Below are positions 53,900 to 63,587 of a DNA stretch of 64,000 bases, one piece after another. Where the stretch lies: NCBI RefSeq assembly GCF_024362205.1, contig NZ_CP101462.1, forward strand, positions 772,501-836,500, in the 5' to 3' direction. The first letter of the stretch is position 1, and every line of letters starts with the position of its first letter. The notes under the pieces are model-generated. The model was not told the origin of the DNA. It was given only the letters and a program-made list of their open reading frames with translations, and ran no database searches. The position numbers and the translations under genes are program-made. Source of the DNA: Exiguobacterium aurantiacum (GTDB taxonomy: Bacteria; Bacillota; Bacilli; Exiguobacteriales; Exiguobacteriaceae).

Positions 53900-55057
53900 T
53901 TGGTGAAATTAGATGTGACCGCTGACCAACAGCTTGTAAAGAAAATGAATAAGACTGTATTGTTAAATGAAATCATTCGAAGTTACCCAATCTCACGCGC
54001 AAAATTGTCAGAAGTGACGGGGTTGAATAAATCGACTGTGTCTGCGCAAATTGGCGCTCTATTGAACGAAGAACTCATTTTTGAAATCGGACAAGGCGAT
54101 TCGAGCGGGGGACGTCGTCCGGTCATGCTCGTGTTCAACCAGCAAGCAGGATTCACGATCGGAGTCGATTTAGGCGTGAAAGCGATCAATGCGGTATTGA
54201 CCGATTTAAAAGGCAACGTCGTGGAGTCGTTGACGACCGAGTGGGCAGAGGCGGACCAGGAGGCGGAACCGAAAGTGAGAGCTGCTATCGATGCGTTGCT
54301 TGGTAAGATGCCGTCCTCTCCATACGGGCTCATTGGAATCGGCGTCTCGGTCCCTGGGCTCATCAATCGCGAGCAACAAGTCATTTTTGTCCCGAACCTC
54401 CGTCCTGACGTGACGAGTTTGAAGCACGATTTAGAGAATCGTTATGATGTACCCGTTAATTTAGAGAACGAGGCCAATGCGGGGGCTTACGGAGAACGAC
54501 GGTTCGGGGCAGGGAAAGACCATGAAGAGATGGTCTTCGTCAGTCTCGGGACTGGTGTCGGTACGGGCATCATCTTGCATGGGGAACTGTATCGAGGCGA
54601 GGACGGGTTCGCTGGCGAGTTCGGGCATATGTCCATTGAATACAATGGACCAAAATGTACGTGTGGCAACCGAGGGTGTTGGGAGTTGTATGCCTCGGAA
54701 AAAGTACTATGGGACAAGTATTTGCCGGGGCACACGGTCGAGACGCTCCAACGAAGTTTACAGGCCAATGAGGCATCGGTGTTGAATGAACTACAAAAAT
54801 GGTGCTTTTACGTCGGGGTCGGGTTGAATACGGTACTGAACGTCTATAATCCGAAAGTGATCATCATTCAAAGCCGGGTCATCGAGTTGCATCCGATGGT
54901 CCTCAACATGATTCGCACGGCCATCTCATCACGCGTGTATGCGCAAGCCGATCATTCGTTCGAGCTCTTCCCGTCGAAATTGAGCGACCACGCTTCAGCG
55001 ATTGGAATGGCCTCGCTTGCCATCGAGCAGTTTTTACAGCGTCGAATGATGCAATGA
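53900..55057 (+). CDS. xylR: Xylose repressor XylR (ROK family)
   Basis: 385 residues. N-terminal helix-turn-helix ISRAKLSEVTGLNKSTVSAQ (about 32-51), then GQGDSSGGRRPVMLVFN, a sugar-kinase-like domain with VSVPGLIN, NEANAGAYGERRFGAG and the ROK zinc motif GPKCTCGNRGCWELYASE. It is strongly like Bacillus XylR over its full length. Starts with TTG 53900 (or GTG 53903) after aggggag. It represses the symporter and xylA via the two operators and is released by xylose; glucose repression comes through cre. Confidence 0.94.
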   Translation: MVKLDVTADQQLVKKMNKTVLLNEIIRSYPISRAKLSEVTGLNKSTVSAQIGALLNEELIFEIGQGDSSGGRRPVMLVFNQQAGFTIGVDLGVKAINAVLTDLKGNVVESLTTEWAEADQEAEPKVRAAIDALLGKMPSSPYGLIGIGVSVPGLINREQQVIFVPNLRPDVTSLKHDLENRYDVPVNLENEANAGAYGERRFGAGKDHEEMVFVSLGTGVGTGIILHGELYRGEDGFAGEFGHMSIEYNGPKCTCGNRGCWELYASEKVLWDKYLPGHTVETLQRSLQANEASVLNELQKWCFYVGVGLNTVLNVYNPKVIIIQSRVIELHPMVLNMIRTAISSRVYAQADHSFELFPSKLSDHASAIGMASLAIEQFLQRRMMQ

Positions 55058-55059
55058 CG

Positions 55060-55091
55060 AATAGCCCGTCACCTTCAGGTGGCGGGCTATT
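55060..55091. terminator. Bidirectional terminator between xylR and the mutarotase gene
   Basis: AATAGCCCG-CACCT / AGGTG-CGGGCTATT long stem between convergent genes. Confidence 0.9.
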
Positions 55092-55092
55092 G

Positions 55093-56079
55093 TCATGGGG
55101 CAAACGTCCACGTCGTCTCGGAGACGTACGTCTCGCCGGGACGTAACACACTACGAGGGTCCAGCAGGTTCGGTGCTTGTTGGGTCTCTAAACAAAGGCC
55201 GGTCCGTCTCAGCCCGTTCGGAAGCATATTGCCCGAATAGAAGACGACACACGGCTCGGTCGTATGGACGGAAAGCCTGCGACCGGAAGCATGACGAAGT
55301 TCGATTTGAGGACGTTCCGTTTGGGGCAGGCAAAACGGGTGATCGAAGCCTCCGGCGAGGTCAAGTTGCGCATCTGTATCGTTTAGACCATCTTCGATTC
55401 GTTTCGCCTCTCTAAAATCGAACGCACGGGAGGTCATGACGGATTTCACGCGGCGCGGAATGAGGGTCTCGTCTAGTTCATAGAACGAGTCACTCATAAG
55501 CTGAAGCGTATGGTCAGAAATCGGCATGGACGTCCCTGATAAATTGAAGTATGTGTGATTCGTCATGTTCATGACGGTCGGCGCGTCGGTCTTCGCCTCA
55601 TAGCGAATCGCCACGGCGTGGGGATTAATCATGTATTCGACCGACACGTCAATATTCCCAGGGTATCCGTGATGACCATGCGGAAACGACCGTTCAAATC
55701 GAATGGTCACGCCATCATCCGTCTGTTCGATGGATGGGTTCCAGACGACCTTATGGAAGTGATCACCGTGCAGGTGGTTGGGACCGTCGTTCAAAGGCAG
55801 GTGAACGGTCTGACCGTCGAGTGTGAACTGACCATTCTCTATCCTTCCGGCCACCCGTCCGACCACGCAACCTAGATAATAATCGTGACAGACATATTCC
55901 TCAAGCGAATCAAGCGCTAATACGACGTTCTCGATGTTCCCCAGTTGATCGGGGACGGCAATTTCCGTGATGGTACACCCATAATCGATACAAGAAAAGC
56001 TGAACGAGTCTGTCGATACGCGGTGACGCGAGACGGGGATACCGTCCACGGTCCCGTAATGGTCGGATGTATAGTTCAT
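55093..56079 (-). CDS. Aldose 1-epimerase (mutarotase)
   Basis: 328 residues of the GalM fold. Catalytic elements: PNHLHGDHFHKVVW with the first histidine, NMTNHTYFNLSG with the second, GFDHPFCL with the aspartate and the final LCLETQQAPN with the glutamate. It interconverts alpha and beta anomers of the imported sugar, feeding xylose isomerase. Last gene of the xylA-xylB-mutarotase set. Start 56079 lies 7 bases beyond the xylB stop; the open frame further upstream belongs to xylB antisense. Confidence 0.9.
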   Translation of the reverse strand: MNYTSDHYGTVDGIPVSRHRVSTDSFSFSCIDYGCTITEIAVPDQLGNIENVVLALDSLEEYVCHDYYLGCVVGRVAGRIENGQFTLDGQTVHLPLNDGPNHLHGDHFHKVVWNPSIEQTDDGVTIRFERSFPHGHHGYPGNIDVSVEYMINPHAVAIRYEAKTDAPTVMNMTNHTYFNLSGTSMPISDHTLQLMSDSFYELDETLIPRRVKSVMTSRAFDFREAKRIEDGLNDTDAQLDLAGGFDHPFCLPQTERPQIELRHASGRRLSVHTTEPCVVFYSGNMLPNGLRRTGLCLETQQAPNLLDPRSVLRPGETYVSETTWTFAP

Positions 56080-56086
56080 CGTCGTC

Positions 56087-57586
56087 TCACTTTCTCCGAA
56101 ATGCGGACAGGCCATGAGAGAGCTGTTTCGTGGCCGGATAGACTTGTTGATAGAGTGCGAACAAGGCGTGGTAGCGTGTGACGTTTTCTGGAATCGGTTC
56201 GTATCGCTTCGCCTCCTGAATGAACGCCTCACTGCAGGCCTCGAGACTGTCAAACCACCCACAGCCGTAAGCAGCCAACATGGCGGCACCGAGCGCACAG
56301 CCTTGCTCGTTGGAAAGCTTGATGATGGTGGCGTCGAAGATGTCTGCCTGCATTTGTAGCCATGCCTCGTTTTTGGCGCCCCCTCCAATCGAAATGATCG
56401 ACGTAATCACTTTTCCTTCCGCACGGAACAGTTCGAGCGATTCTTTTAAGGAGAACGTGATCCCTTCTAGCACGGCCCGTGAAAAATCGGCGAGGCGATG
56501 GGTGGAGTCCATCCCGATAAAGCTTCCTCGCACCATTGCATCCGCGTAAGGAGTCCGTTCACCGACGAGATAAGGGGTGAACAAGAGGCCGTTCGCCCCG
56601 ATTGGAACGTCTTTCACTTCGGCGAGCAACGTTTCGAATGATTGATCCGGTGCGAACGTATCCTTGAACCAGGATAGGCTGTGTCCTGCTGACAAGGTGA
56701 CGCCCATCGTATAATAGGCACCTGGCTTAGCATGATTGAGATAATGGACTTTCCCTTTGAAATCGAGCAGGGCGGTTGGTTCATAGGCCAAGACGACACC
56801 CGACGTGCCGATGCTGCACATCGTTTGTTGATCGTTCAAAATACCGGCCCCGATGGCACCACAGGCATTGTCCGCACCTCCGGCGAACACGCTAACGCTC
56901 GAAGAAAGGCCGGTACGCGTCGCGTAGTAAGAGCTGAGCGTCCCAATTTGATCAGACGACTCGACGAGTGGGGGACAGAGGGATTTCGGCACACCGACCC
57001 GTTCACAGATTTCGTCGCTCCATTCCTTTTTAGCGATATCGAGGAGAAGCGTTCCGGCTGCATCCGAATAATCCATGTGCAGTTGACCTGTCAACGCATA
57101 GCGGACATAGTCTTTCGGGAGCAGGAAGACGGCTGCTTGACGGAACAAGTCAGGCTCATGCCGTTTCACCCATAGTAGTTTCGGGAGCGTGAAGCCCTCG
57201 AGCGCAGGGTTTTTAGTGAGGTCGAGGAGTAGCGGTCCGAGTCGATCTTTGATCTCCTCACATTCAGCCGTCGTCCGCGTATCGTTCCAAAGAATGGCAT
57301 TGCGAAGCAACTGATGTTGCGCATCGAGTAAGACGAGCCCATGCATTTGTCCCGAGAAGCTTATGCCTTCGATGTCTTCAGGACGTCCTTCGAACTGTTG
57401 AACGAGCTCGGCCAAGGCGTTGACCGTCTGTTCGACCCAGGCCGACGGATCTTGTTCGCTGTAGCCTTCTCGTTCTTGGATGAGGGGATAGGCGCGACTC
57501 GCTTCCCCGCAGAGTTGCCCGTTTTGGTCGACGAGGATGGCTTTGACCGCACTCGTCCCTAAATCGATTCCGATGACGTATTTCAT
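56087..57586 (-). CDS. xylB: Xylulokinase XylB
   Basis: 499 residues, FGGY kinase family, phosphorylating D-xylulose for the pentose phosphate pathway. N-terminal MKYVIGIDLGTSAVKAILVD, FSGQMHGLVLLD (about 76-87), LWNDTRT and the C-terminal ISIGGGAKNEAWLQMQADI with GCALGAAMLA. The second ATG (57586) is chosen: ggaaagga lies directly against the first one (57595). Downstream of xylA past a hairpin, so expressed by readthrough or its own promoter. Confidence 0.94.
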   Translation of the reverse strand: MKYVIGIDLGTSAVKAILVDQNGQLCGEASRAYPLIQEREGYSEQDPSAWVEQTVNALAELVQQFEGRPEDIEGISFSGQMHGLVLLDAQHQLLRNAILWNDTRTTAECEEIKDRLGPLLLDLTKNPALEGFTLPKLLWVKRHEPDLFRQAAVFLLPKDYVRYALTGQLHMDYSDAAGTLLLDIAKKEWSDEICERVGVPKSLCPPLVESSDQIGTLSSYYATRTGLSSSVSVFAGGADNACGAIGAGILNDQQTMCSIGTSGVVLAYEPTALLDFKGKVHYLNHAKPGAYYTMGVTLSAGHSLSWFKDTFAPDQSFETLLAEVKDVPIGANGLLFTPYLVGERTPYADAMVRGSFIGMDSTHRLADFSRAVLEGITFSLKESLELFRAEGKVITSIISIGGGAKNEAWLQMQADIFDATIIKLSNEQGCALGAAMLAAYGCGWFDSLEACSEAFIQEAKRYEPIPENVTRYHALFALYQQVYPATKQLSHGLSAFRRK

Positions 57587-57612
57587 TAGGTTCATCCTTT
57601 CCGGTTTGATTT

Positions 57613-57645
57613 AAAAGCCCAGACCCCATCATGGAGTCTGGGCTT
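57613..57645 (-). terminator. Hairpin between xylA and xylB
   Basis: AAGCCCAGAC / GTCTGGGCTT stem; TTTTAAAT follows on the minus strand. It may lower xylB expression relative to xylA. Confidence 0.8.
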
Positions 57646-57650
57646 CGCGA

Positions 57651-58994
57651 TTAAGGGCGTTGTACATCCAACAAGTATTGGTTGAGGATGTGACGGAGCT
57701 GTTCTTGACGTCCCGATTTATTTTGGATGTCGGTAAGCGTGAACGCGTGGGCCTCAAGTTTGTGGAAGTCGGTTTGACCGGAGACGATGTCTTTTCCGAT
57801 TCCCTCATTGTAGCTTGCGTAGCGATCTTGGATGACGTTTTCGAACACACGGTCATCAATCAAGCGTTGAGCGACTTTCGCACCGACGGCGAAGCTGTCC
57901 ATGCCTGCGATGTGGGCATAGAACAAGTCCTCAGGTTCGAATGAACCGCGGCGGACTTTCGCATCGAAGTTGAGCCCACCGCTTCCGAGCCCACCATTCA
58001 ACAAGATCTCATACATGGCGAGCGTCGTTGAATAGAGGTCGGTCGGGAATTCATCCGTATCCCAGCCGAGGAGCGGGTCACCTTGGTTTGCATCGACAGA
58101 CCCGAGCATCCCATTCACGCGGGCGACGCGGAGCTCATGTTCGAACGTGTGTCCGGCGAGCGTCGCATGGTTGGCTTCGATGTTGAATTTGAAGCGGTCC
58201 GCCAAGTCATATTTTTGCAAGAAGGCGAGACCCGTCGCCACGTCAAAGTCGTATTGGTGTTTCGTCGGCTCTTTTGGTTTCGGTTCGATCAAGAACTGGG
58301 CATCAAAGCCGATCTCTTTGGCATAGCTATCGGCCATGTGGAAGAAGCGGGCCAAGTTATCAAGCTCAAGTCCCATGTCGGTGTTGAGCAACGTTTCATA
58401 CCCTTCACGACCTCCCCAGAACACATAGTTCTCGGCCCCGAGCTCTTTCCCGACCTCTAATCCTTTTTTCACTTTCGCTGCTGCGTAGGCGTACACATCT
58501 GCGTTCGGTGCCGTGGCGGCTCCGTGAATCCAGCGCGGATGCGAGAACATGTTCGCTGTGTTCCAAAGTAATTTCGTCTTACTCGTTTTCATATATTCTT
58601 TCATCATCGAGACGATGACATCGATATTTCGGTTCGTCTCAGCGAGGGTGCTTCCTTCAGGGGCGATATCGAAATCATGGAAGCAGAAGTAAGGCACGTT
58701 CAACTTGTCAAAGAACTCGAACGCCGCTTCGACACGGGCTTTGGCGAGGTCCATTCCTGAAAGGCGGTCATACGGTCGGATCATCGTGGCTTTACCGAAC
58801 GGGTCGCTTCCATCGGCTGTGAACGTATGCCAATACGAGACGGCGAAACGGAGCAGCTCTTCCATCGACTTCCCACCAATTTGTTCCTCTGGGTTGTAGT
58901 GTTTGAAGGCGAATGGGTTTGTAGAAGAAGTACCTTCAAATTTGATTTGTCCGACACCTTGATAGTATTCCTTTTTCGTTTGAGTTTGTGACAT
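57651..58994 (-). CDS. xylA: Xylose isomerase XylA
   Basis: 447 residues, class II xylose isomerase length. It converts D-xylose to D-xylulose in a metal-dependent TIM barrel. Active-site H106 and D109 ([12 protein letters not shown]), [33 protein letters not shown] with metal-binding glutamate, [12 protein letters not shown] and GSVDANQGD are all present. Start at ATG 58994 after gaggagg; in-frame ATGs further up precede the ribosome site. Controlled by the XylR operator and a perfect cre just upstream. Confidence 0.96.
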   Translation of the reverse strand: MSQTQTKKEYYQGVGQIKFEGTSSTNPFAFKHYNPEEQIGGKSMEELLRFAVSYWHTFTADGSDPFGKATMIRPYDRLSGMDLAKARVEAAFEFFDKLNVPYFCFHDFDIAPEGSTLAETNRNIDVIVSMMKEYMKTSKTKLLWNTANMFSHPRWIHGAATAPNADVYAYAAAKVKKGLEVGKELGAENYVFWGGREGYETLLNTDMGLELDNLARFFHMADSYAKEIGFDAQFLIEPKPKEPTKHQYDFDVATGLAFLQKYDLADRFKFNIEANHATLAGHTFEHELRVARVNGMLGSVDANQGDPLLGWDTDEFPTDLYSTTLAMYEILLNGGLGSGGLNFDAKVRRGSFEPEDLFYAHIAGMDSFAVGAKVAQRLIDDRVFENVIQDRYASYNEGIGKDIVSGQTDFHKLEAHAFTLTDIQNKSGRQEQLRHILNQYLLDVQRP

Positions 58995-59015
58995 GCGATT
59001 CATCCTCCTCATTTC

Positions 59016-59029
59016 TGTAATCGTTTTCA
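59016..59029 (-). promoter_or_regulatory. cre site upstream of xylA
   Basis: On the minus strand TGAAAACGATTACA, a full match to TGWAARCGNTWNCA, between the operator and the xylA start. Confidence 0.8.
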
Positions 59030-59051
59030 GGAATAGAATACATCAAACTTT

Positions 59052-59076
59052 TTAGTTTGTCTATCGAACAAACTAA
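59052..59076. promoter_or_regulatory. XylR operator upstream of xylA
   Basis: TTAGTTTGT, seven-base centre, ACAAACTAA: perfect 9-bp arms and the same core as the operator at 53732. Confidence 0.88.
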
Positions 59077-59177
59077 GTTTTTTGTAATTATCTTTTTGAA
59101 CTTTTTAACCGTGAGTTAGCTCACAGGTTAATCGGGCGTCAACTCGGGTACAAAGACAGAGACAAGGAGGGAACAAT

Positions 59178-59681
59178 ATGGATGTGTTGACATATCGATT
59201 TGAAGACGACGGCTCGATCCCGAACAATCCGGATTTCCCGGTGTTGTTGTATCGCGGCGTGTTCGATGAGACGGACGGGATGCAAGCGACGTTCGAACAT
59301 AACGGTTGGGGCAACAGTTGGGTCAACGGGGTGTTCGATTATCACCATTACCATAGCAACACGCATGAAGTGCTCGGCGTGAAGTCGGGCCGGGCGACCG
59401 TCCAACTTGGCGGTGCGACCGGAGACCTCGTCTCGCTTCAAGCAGGAGACGTCTTGATTTTGCCGGCCGGGACGGGACATCGTCGTCTCGAGGCGAGTGA
59501 AGACTTCGCCATCGTCGGTGCCTATCCGGAAGGGCGCGATTATGACACGTTGACAGGGAAACCGGAAGAACGGCCGGACAGTGTGCAACGGATCGAACGA
59601 GTCGACAAACCGGCGACCGATCCCGTCTTTGGGACGACTGGGCCGTTACATGAACAATGGACGAAGGAGGAGATGGCATGA
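59178..59681 (+). CDS. Cupin protein, YjlB-like
   Basis: 167 residues with one cupin barrel. It reads VLLYRGVFDETDGMQATFEH then WGNSWVNGVFDYHHYHSNTHEVL with metal-binding histidines and a glutamate, then GDVLILPAGTGHRRLE with the second histidine motif. Strongly like Bacillus YjlB, whose function is unknown. Ribosome site acaaggaggg. Overlaps the aldo/keto reductase by ATGA. Confidence 0.87.
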   Translation: MDVLTYRFEDDGSIPNNPDFPVLLYRGVFDETDGMQATFEHNGWGNSWVNGVFDYHHYHSNTHEVLGVKSGRATVQLGGATGDLVSLQAGDVLILPAGTGHRRLEASEDFAIVGAYPEGRDYDTLTGKPEERPDSVQRIERVDKPATDPVFGTTGPLHEQWTKEEMA

Positions 59682-60568
59682 ACCGCATTCCACATACATT
59701 AATTTTGGCGACACTGAAACAACACGTGGCTGAATTGCCAGACGGGCGTGAAATGAGGGCCCTCGGGCAAGGCACGTGGCGCATGGGGGAAGACGAATCG
59801 AAACGGGACGCTGAAATCGAGGCGCTCCGGACGGGACTCGACTGCGGGTTGCACGTCATCGATACAGCGGAGATGTACGGGGAAGGGAAATCAGAGTCGC
59901 TCGTCGGCGAAGCAATCCAAGACCGACGGGAAGACGTGTTCCTCGTCTCGAAAGTGTATCCGCATAACGCCGGGGGCGACAAGCTCGTTCAAGCGTGTGA
60001 CGCCACGCTCGAACGGCTCGGCACCGACTACCTCGACTTGTATCTCCTGCATTGGCGCGGGAACATCCCGCTCGAGGAGACGGTCGACGGGCTCGAACAG
60101 TTGAAGGCGGACGGCAAGATTCGGGCGTGGGGCGTCTCGAACTTTGATGTCGACGACATGAAAGAATTGCTCGCCTTGCCGAAAGGGAAACATTGCGCCG
60201 TCAACCAAGTGCTCTATCACCTCGGCAGCCGCGGCGTCGAATACGACTTGTTGCCATTTTTACAGGAGCAAGGAATCCCGATGATGGCTTATGCACCGCT
60301 TGCCGAAGGAAGCGAGGTGAAAGAGAAAGTCTTCAACGACGAGACGCTGAACCGGATCGCCAAGGCGTATAGTGCGACACCGGCCCAAATCTTGCTCGCG
60401 TGGACAGTGCGGAGCGGTAACGTCATCGCCATCCCGAAAGCAGGGCAGAAAGCCCACGTCGAAGAGAACGGTGCGGCGTTGCTCCTCAACTTGACGGAAG
60501 ACGACTTCAACGCGCTCGACGGGGCGTTCCCGCCACCGAGCGAAAAAGAACCGTTAGATGTGATTTGA
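59678..60568 (+). CDS. Aldo/keto reductase
   Basis: 296 residues, NADPH-dependent TIM barrel. Catalytic tetrad: D and Y in VIDTAEMYGEG, K in LVSKVYP, H in YLLHWRG. GVSNFDVDDM and the C-terminal IAIPKAG cofactor segment are also present. The start at 59678 overlaps the cupin stop and follows aaggagga. Lies in a two-gene operon with the cupin. Substrate unknown. Confidence 0.93.
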   Translation: MNRIPHTLILATLKQHVAELPDGREMRALGQGTWRMGEDESKRDAEIEALRTGLDCGLHVIDTAEMYGEGKSESLVGEAIQDRREDVFLVSKVYPHNAGGDKLVQACDATLERLGTDYLDLYLLHWRGNIPLEETVDGLEQLKADGKIRAWGVSNFDVDDMKELLALPKGKHCAVNQVLYHLGSRGVEYDLLPFLQEQGIPMMAYAPLAEGSEVKEKVFNDETLNRIAKAYSATPAQILLAWTVRSGNVIAIPKAGQKAHVEENGAALLLNLTEDDFNALDGAFPPPSEKEPLDVI

Positions 60569-60570
60569 CA

Positions 60571-60609
60571 AAAATAGGTGAGTCCCATCAATGGGGCTCA
60601 CCTATTTTC
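60571..60609 (+). terminator. Terminator after the aldo/keto reductase
   Basis: AAAATAGGTGAG-CCCAT / ATGGG-CTCACCTATTTT, a nearly perfect long stem. Confidence 0.92.
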
Positions 60610-60672
60610 TTATCGACATTTCGATATTAAATCCGAATACCTTTCATTCCAGTCGCCCAGTCATGTAATCGA

Positions 60673-61782
60673 TTAAGCTGCTTTTCGTTTGGTACGATTG
60701 AAACCTAGTTTTTGAATTAAAATTCGGCCCAGTCGGATTCCTGGCAACTCGATTAGGCGATACGTAATATACGCAAACAAAATTGACACAAGCAATGTCG
60801 TCAAAAATACGATCAATAGAGCATTTAATGGTATTAGTGAGCTTGTCAACGTATCCAGCATCACGTAATTAACCATGTCCAATACAAAGAAGTGAACCAA
60901 ATAGATACTGAAGCTGATTGTGCCGATAAATTGTATCGGGCGGTTGTCTAATATGCGGTTTGGGGCTCCTGATAATCCAAGTGCCAACAAACAAAAAGCG
61001 AGTCCGAACAACACGTGTTTAGGCATTAGCGAACTCATGTCGTATGGGGTGAGACCAAGGACGAGTATGCATAAAATCGATAGGGCGGTGAAGCTCTGGT
61101 ATGCAATCAAGTTAAATGTATACTTCTTGCCGACAAAAAATAAGGTGATGCCCATTAAGAAAATGGACAGTTGATTCGGGAACCAATAAAACAAATAACT
61201 CTTCACTTCTGAGAAGGGAGAAACACCTCCGAGAACGCTATGCAGTGCGACACTCGTCACGACCGAAACGGCAACGAATATATAGGCCGTGCGCGGAGTT
61301 CGTATCCAATAGAACAGGAACGGGATGCATAGATAGAACAAAAATTCATTAGAGATAGACCAACCTCCAGGTACAAGGCTGAATAACCAGTCTGGATGGA
61401 GTACGTTCGTGAACGTGATTGTTGATAAGATAAGATGCATCGATACTTCCGGATAAGATGAATAGATTCCCAACACGTCACTCACCAAATCAAATACCAT
61501 ATAAAAGAGTAAGGCAAAGTAAAACATCGGGGCAATACGGAAAAAGCGTTTTATGTAAAAATCAGGGATTGAGAATTGTCGACTCGATGAATGTTTTTCT
61601 AATGAATAGAATAATGTAAACGCGCTAACAATGAAAAACAGTTGGACGCCACGGGAACCTTGAATACCAAATTGGTATAATGTCTCAGGGATATCCCCGT
61701 GAAATTTTCGGATGGTATGTGTTAGAATCACACCAAGAATGGCGTATCCTCGCAAGGCGTCTAAATAAGTTAATTTCTGCAA
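60673..61782 (-). CDS. Acyltransferase 3 family membrane protein
   Basis: 369 residues, about ten hydrophobic helices. The family motif is TYLDALRGYAILGVILTHT with the histidine H21, then FFIVSAFTLFYSL and FYIKRFFRIAPMFYFALL. Such proteins O-acylate cell-surface sugars or lipids. It is more AT-rich than the neighbouring genes, as often seen for surface-modification genes gained by transfer. Ribosome site aggagagg. No glycan cluster is next to it. Confidence 0.9.
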   Translation of the reverse strand: MQKLTYLDALRGYAILGVILTHTIRKFHGDIPETLYQFGIQGSRGVQLFFIVSAFTLFYSLEKHSSSRQFSIPDFYIKRFFRIAPMFYFALLFYMVFDLVSDVLGIYSSYPEVSMHLILSTITFTNVLHPDWLFSLVPGGWSISNEFLFYLCIPFLFYWIRTPRTAYIFVAVSVVTSVALHSVLGGVSPFSEVKSYLFYWFPNQLSIFLMGITLFFVGKKYTFNLIAYQSFTALSILCILVLGLTPYDMSSLMPKHVLFGLAFCLLALGLSGAPNRILDNRPIQFIGTISFSIYLVHFFVLDMVNYVMLDTLTSSLIPLNALLIVFLTTLLVSILFAYITYRLIELPGIRLGRILIQKLGFNRTKRKAA

Positions 61783-61900
61783 TTGAACAGTTCACCTCTC
61801 CTAACCATATTTGTAAGTTGTATTTTTTAGACAAAAGTTTGTCTACACCTATGTAAATGTATCATCACATCATAACCTATGTAAAATTATAGAAAAAAAT

Positions 61901-61944
61901 AATAGTAGGTCAGTGATTATTTATTAAACCGCTGACCTACTATT
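61901..61944 (-). terminator. Terminator, probably of the M3 peptidase gene split off by the IS
   Basis: AATAGTAGGTCAG and CTGACCTACTATT, perfect 13-base arms; on the minus strand the T-rich ATTTTTTT follows. It abuts the left end of the IS200/IS605 element. The only minus-strand gene upstream of it is the peptidase at 63737. Confidence 0.75.
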
Positions 61945-61960
61945 TAATTTAACTAAATCA

Positions 61961-62026
61961 GGCGAGAATTCTCCCTCCTCTAAGCGTCTGGGGGCGAAGC
62001 CCAGCGTAGGTGGGAGATGAATCGCC
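61961..62026 (+). repeat. Left-end hairpin of the IS
   Basis: Nested arms GGCGA / TCGCC, CTCCC / GGGAG and CTGGG / CCCAG. Folded single strands like this are bound by TnpA. Confidence 0.75.
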
Positions 62027-62091
62027 CGTCTTGGCAAAATTGTATGTGCTTGATATAATCAGTGTAACCAATCAAAAGGACTGATATATCA

Positions 62092-62490
62092 ATGAAAATG
62101 GATACAAATAAACATTCAGTCTTTCTTCTAAATTACCACCTCGTCTTGGTAGTCAAATATAGACGCAAGGTGATTGACGACGACGTCTCGGAGTTCGCGA
62201 GACAGACGTTCGAACGGATCGGCGCGTCATACCATATCACACTGACCGAATGGAATCATGACGGTGATCATATCCATGTGTTGTTCAAGGCTCACCCGAA
62301 CACAGAGATGTCGAAGTTTCTGAACGCCTACAAGAGCGCCAGTAGCCGACTGATCAAACGAGACTTTCCACACGTCAAGAGACGACTGTGGAAAGAAATG
62401 TTCTGGTCTCGAAGCTACTGCCTCGTGACGACCGGCGGTGCGACGGTCGACGTCATCAGGCAATACATCGAAAAACAAGGAAAGGAGTGA
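62092..62490 (+). CDS. tnpA: IS200/IS605 transposase TnpA (HUH, Y1)
   Basis: 132 residues, the usual size. HUH metal motif H60-I-H62 in DGDHIHVLF and catalytic tyrosine Y125 in IRQYIEKQ. It cuts and joins single-stranded DNA at the element ends. Extended -10 TGATATAAT lies at 62051-62059. Stop is 5 bases before the tnpB TTG start. Confidence 0.95.
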   Translation: MKMDTNKHSVFLLNYHLVLVVKYRRKVIDDDVSEFARQTFERIGASYHITLTEWNHDGDHIHVLFKAHPNTEMSKFLNAYKSASSRLIKRDFPHVKRRLWKEMFWSRSYCLVTTGGATVDVIRQYIEKQGKE

Positions 62491-62495
62491 TCACT

Positions 62496-63587
62496 TTGCT
62501 GAGGGCGTACAAGTTTCGACTATACCCGACGAAACCGCAACGAGAATCCTTCATGAAGACGTTCGGTTGCGTCCGTTTCGTCTACAACAAGATGCTCGAA
62601 GAACGGATCCGACTGTATGAAGAGTCGAAGCTGAACCCCGACGCAAAGCAGAAGCTCCCGACCCCGGCGAAGTATAAGCCCGAATTCCCTTTCTTGAAAG
62701 AAGTCGATAGCTTGTCTCTGGCGAATGCCCAGATGGACTTAAATAAGGCATATGCCAACTTCTTCCGCGACAAATCTGTGGGGTTCCCGAAGTTCAAATC
62801 GAAGCACAGCGATCGTGCCTCCTACACGACCAACAATCAGAACGGGAGCGTCCGGATCGAGGACGGGAAGGTGAAACTTCCTAAGATCGGCTTCGTGAAG
62901 TTCAAACAACATCGTTCTTTCGAGGGAATCATCAAGTCCGCGACAATCTCGATGACGAAGACAGGCAAGTTCTTCGTCTCCATTCTTGTCAATCAAGGTG
63001 AAGAAAAGTGGATTCCTGCTAAGAACAAAATCGGCATCGACCTCGGGTTAGAACACTTCGCCATCATGACAAATGATGACATGGTTTCTGAGAAGATCGA
63101 CAACCCTCGCTTTCTTCGCAAGTCGGAAGAAAAGGTCAAGAAGGCACAGCGAGCTTTGTCTCGTAAGAAAATAGGAAGCAAGAATCGAGAAAAAGCCAAG
63201 CTGATTCTCGCCAAGAAGCACGAGAAGATCGCAAATCAACGTAAAGACTTTCTTCATAAGTTGTCGAAACAAATCGTTGACGAGAACCAAGTCATCGTCG
63301 TGGAGACATTGAAATCTAAGAATATGATGAAGAACCACAAGGTAGCTAAGTCTATTGGAGACGTAAGTTGGTACGAGTTCGTCCGCCAATTGGAGTACAA
63401 ATGTAAGTTCTATGGTCGAACGCTTATTAAAGCAGACCAGTGGTTTGCATCAACCCAAATATGTTCTTCTTGCGGCGAGAAAGGCCAGAAGAAGACTATG
63501 GACGTCCGTGAATGGACGTGTACTTGTGGCGCTCATCATGATCGAGATATCAACGCGAGCATCAACTTGTTGATGTTAGCTGACTAA
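62496..63587 (+). CDS. tnpB: RNA-guided nuclease TnpB
   Basis: 363 residues. RuvC residues D182 (IGIDLGLEHFAI), E270 (VVETLKSKN) and D351 (HDRDINASINL), and the four zinc cysteines C323, C326, C342 and C344, are all in place. I start at TTG 62496, 8 bases after aaaggag; the open frame upstream overlaps tnpA. TnpB uses an RNA from the right end to cut the donor or empty site and so helps retain the element. Confidence 0.94.
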   Translation: MLRAYKFRLYPTKPQRESFMKTFGCVRFVYNKMLEERIRLYEESKLNPDAKQKLPTPAKYKPEFPFLKEVDSLSLANAQMDLNKAYANFFRDKSVGFPKFKSKHSDRASYTTNNQNGSVRIEDGKVKLPKIGFVKFKQHRSFEGIIKSATISMTKTGKFFVSILVNQGEEKWIPAKNKIGIDLGLEHFAIMTNDDMVSEKIDNPRFLRKSEEKVKKAQRALSRKKIGSKNREKAKLILAKKHEKIANQRKDFLHKLSKQIVDENQVIVVETLKSKNMMKNHKVAKSIGDVSWYEFVRQLEYKCKFYGRTLIKADQWFASTQICSSCGEKGQKKTMDVREWTCTCGAHHDRDINASINLLMLAD

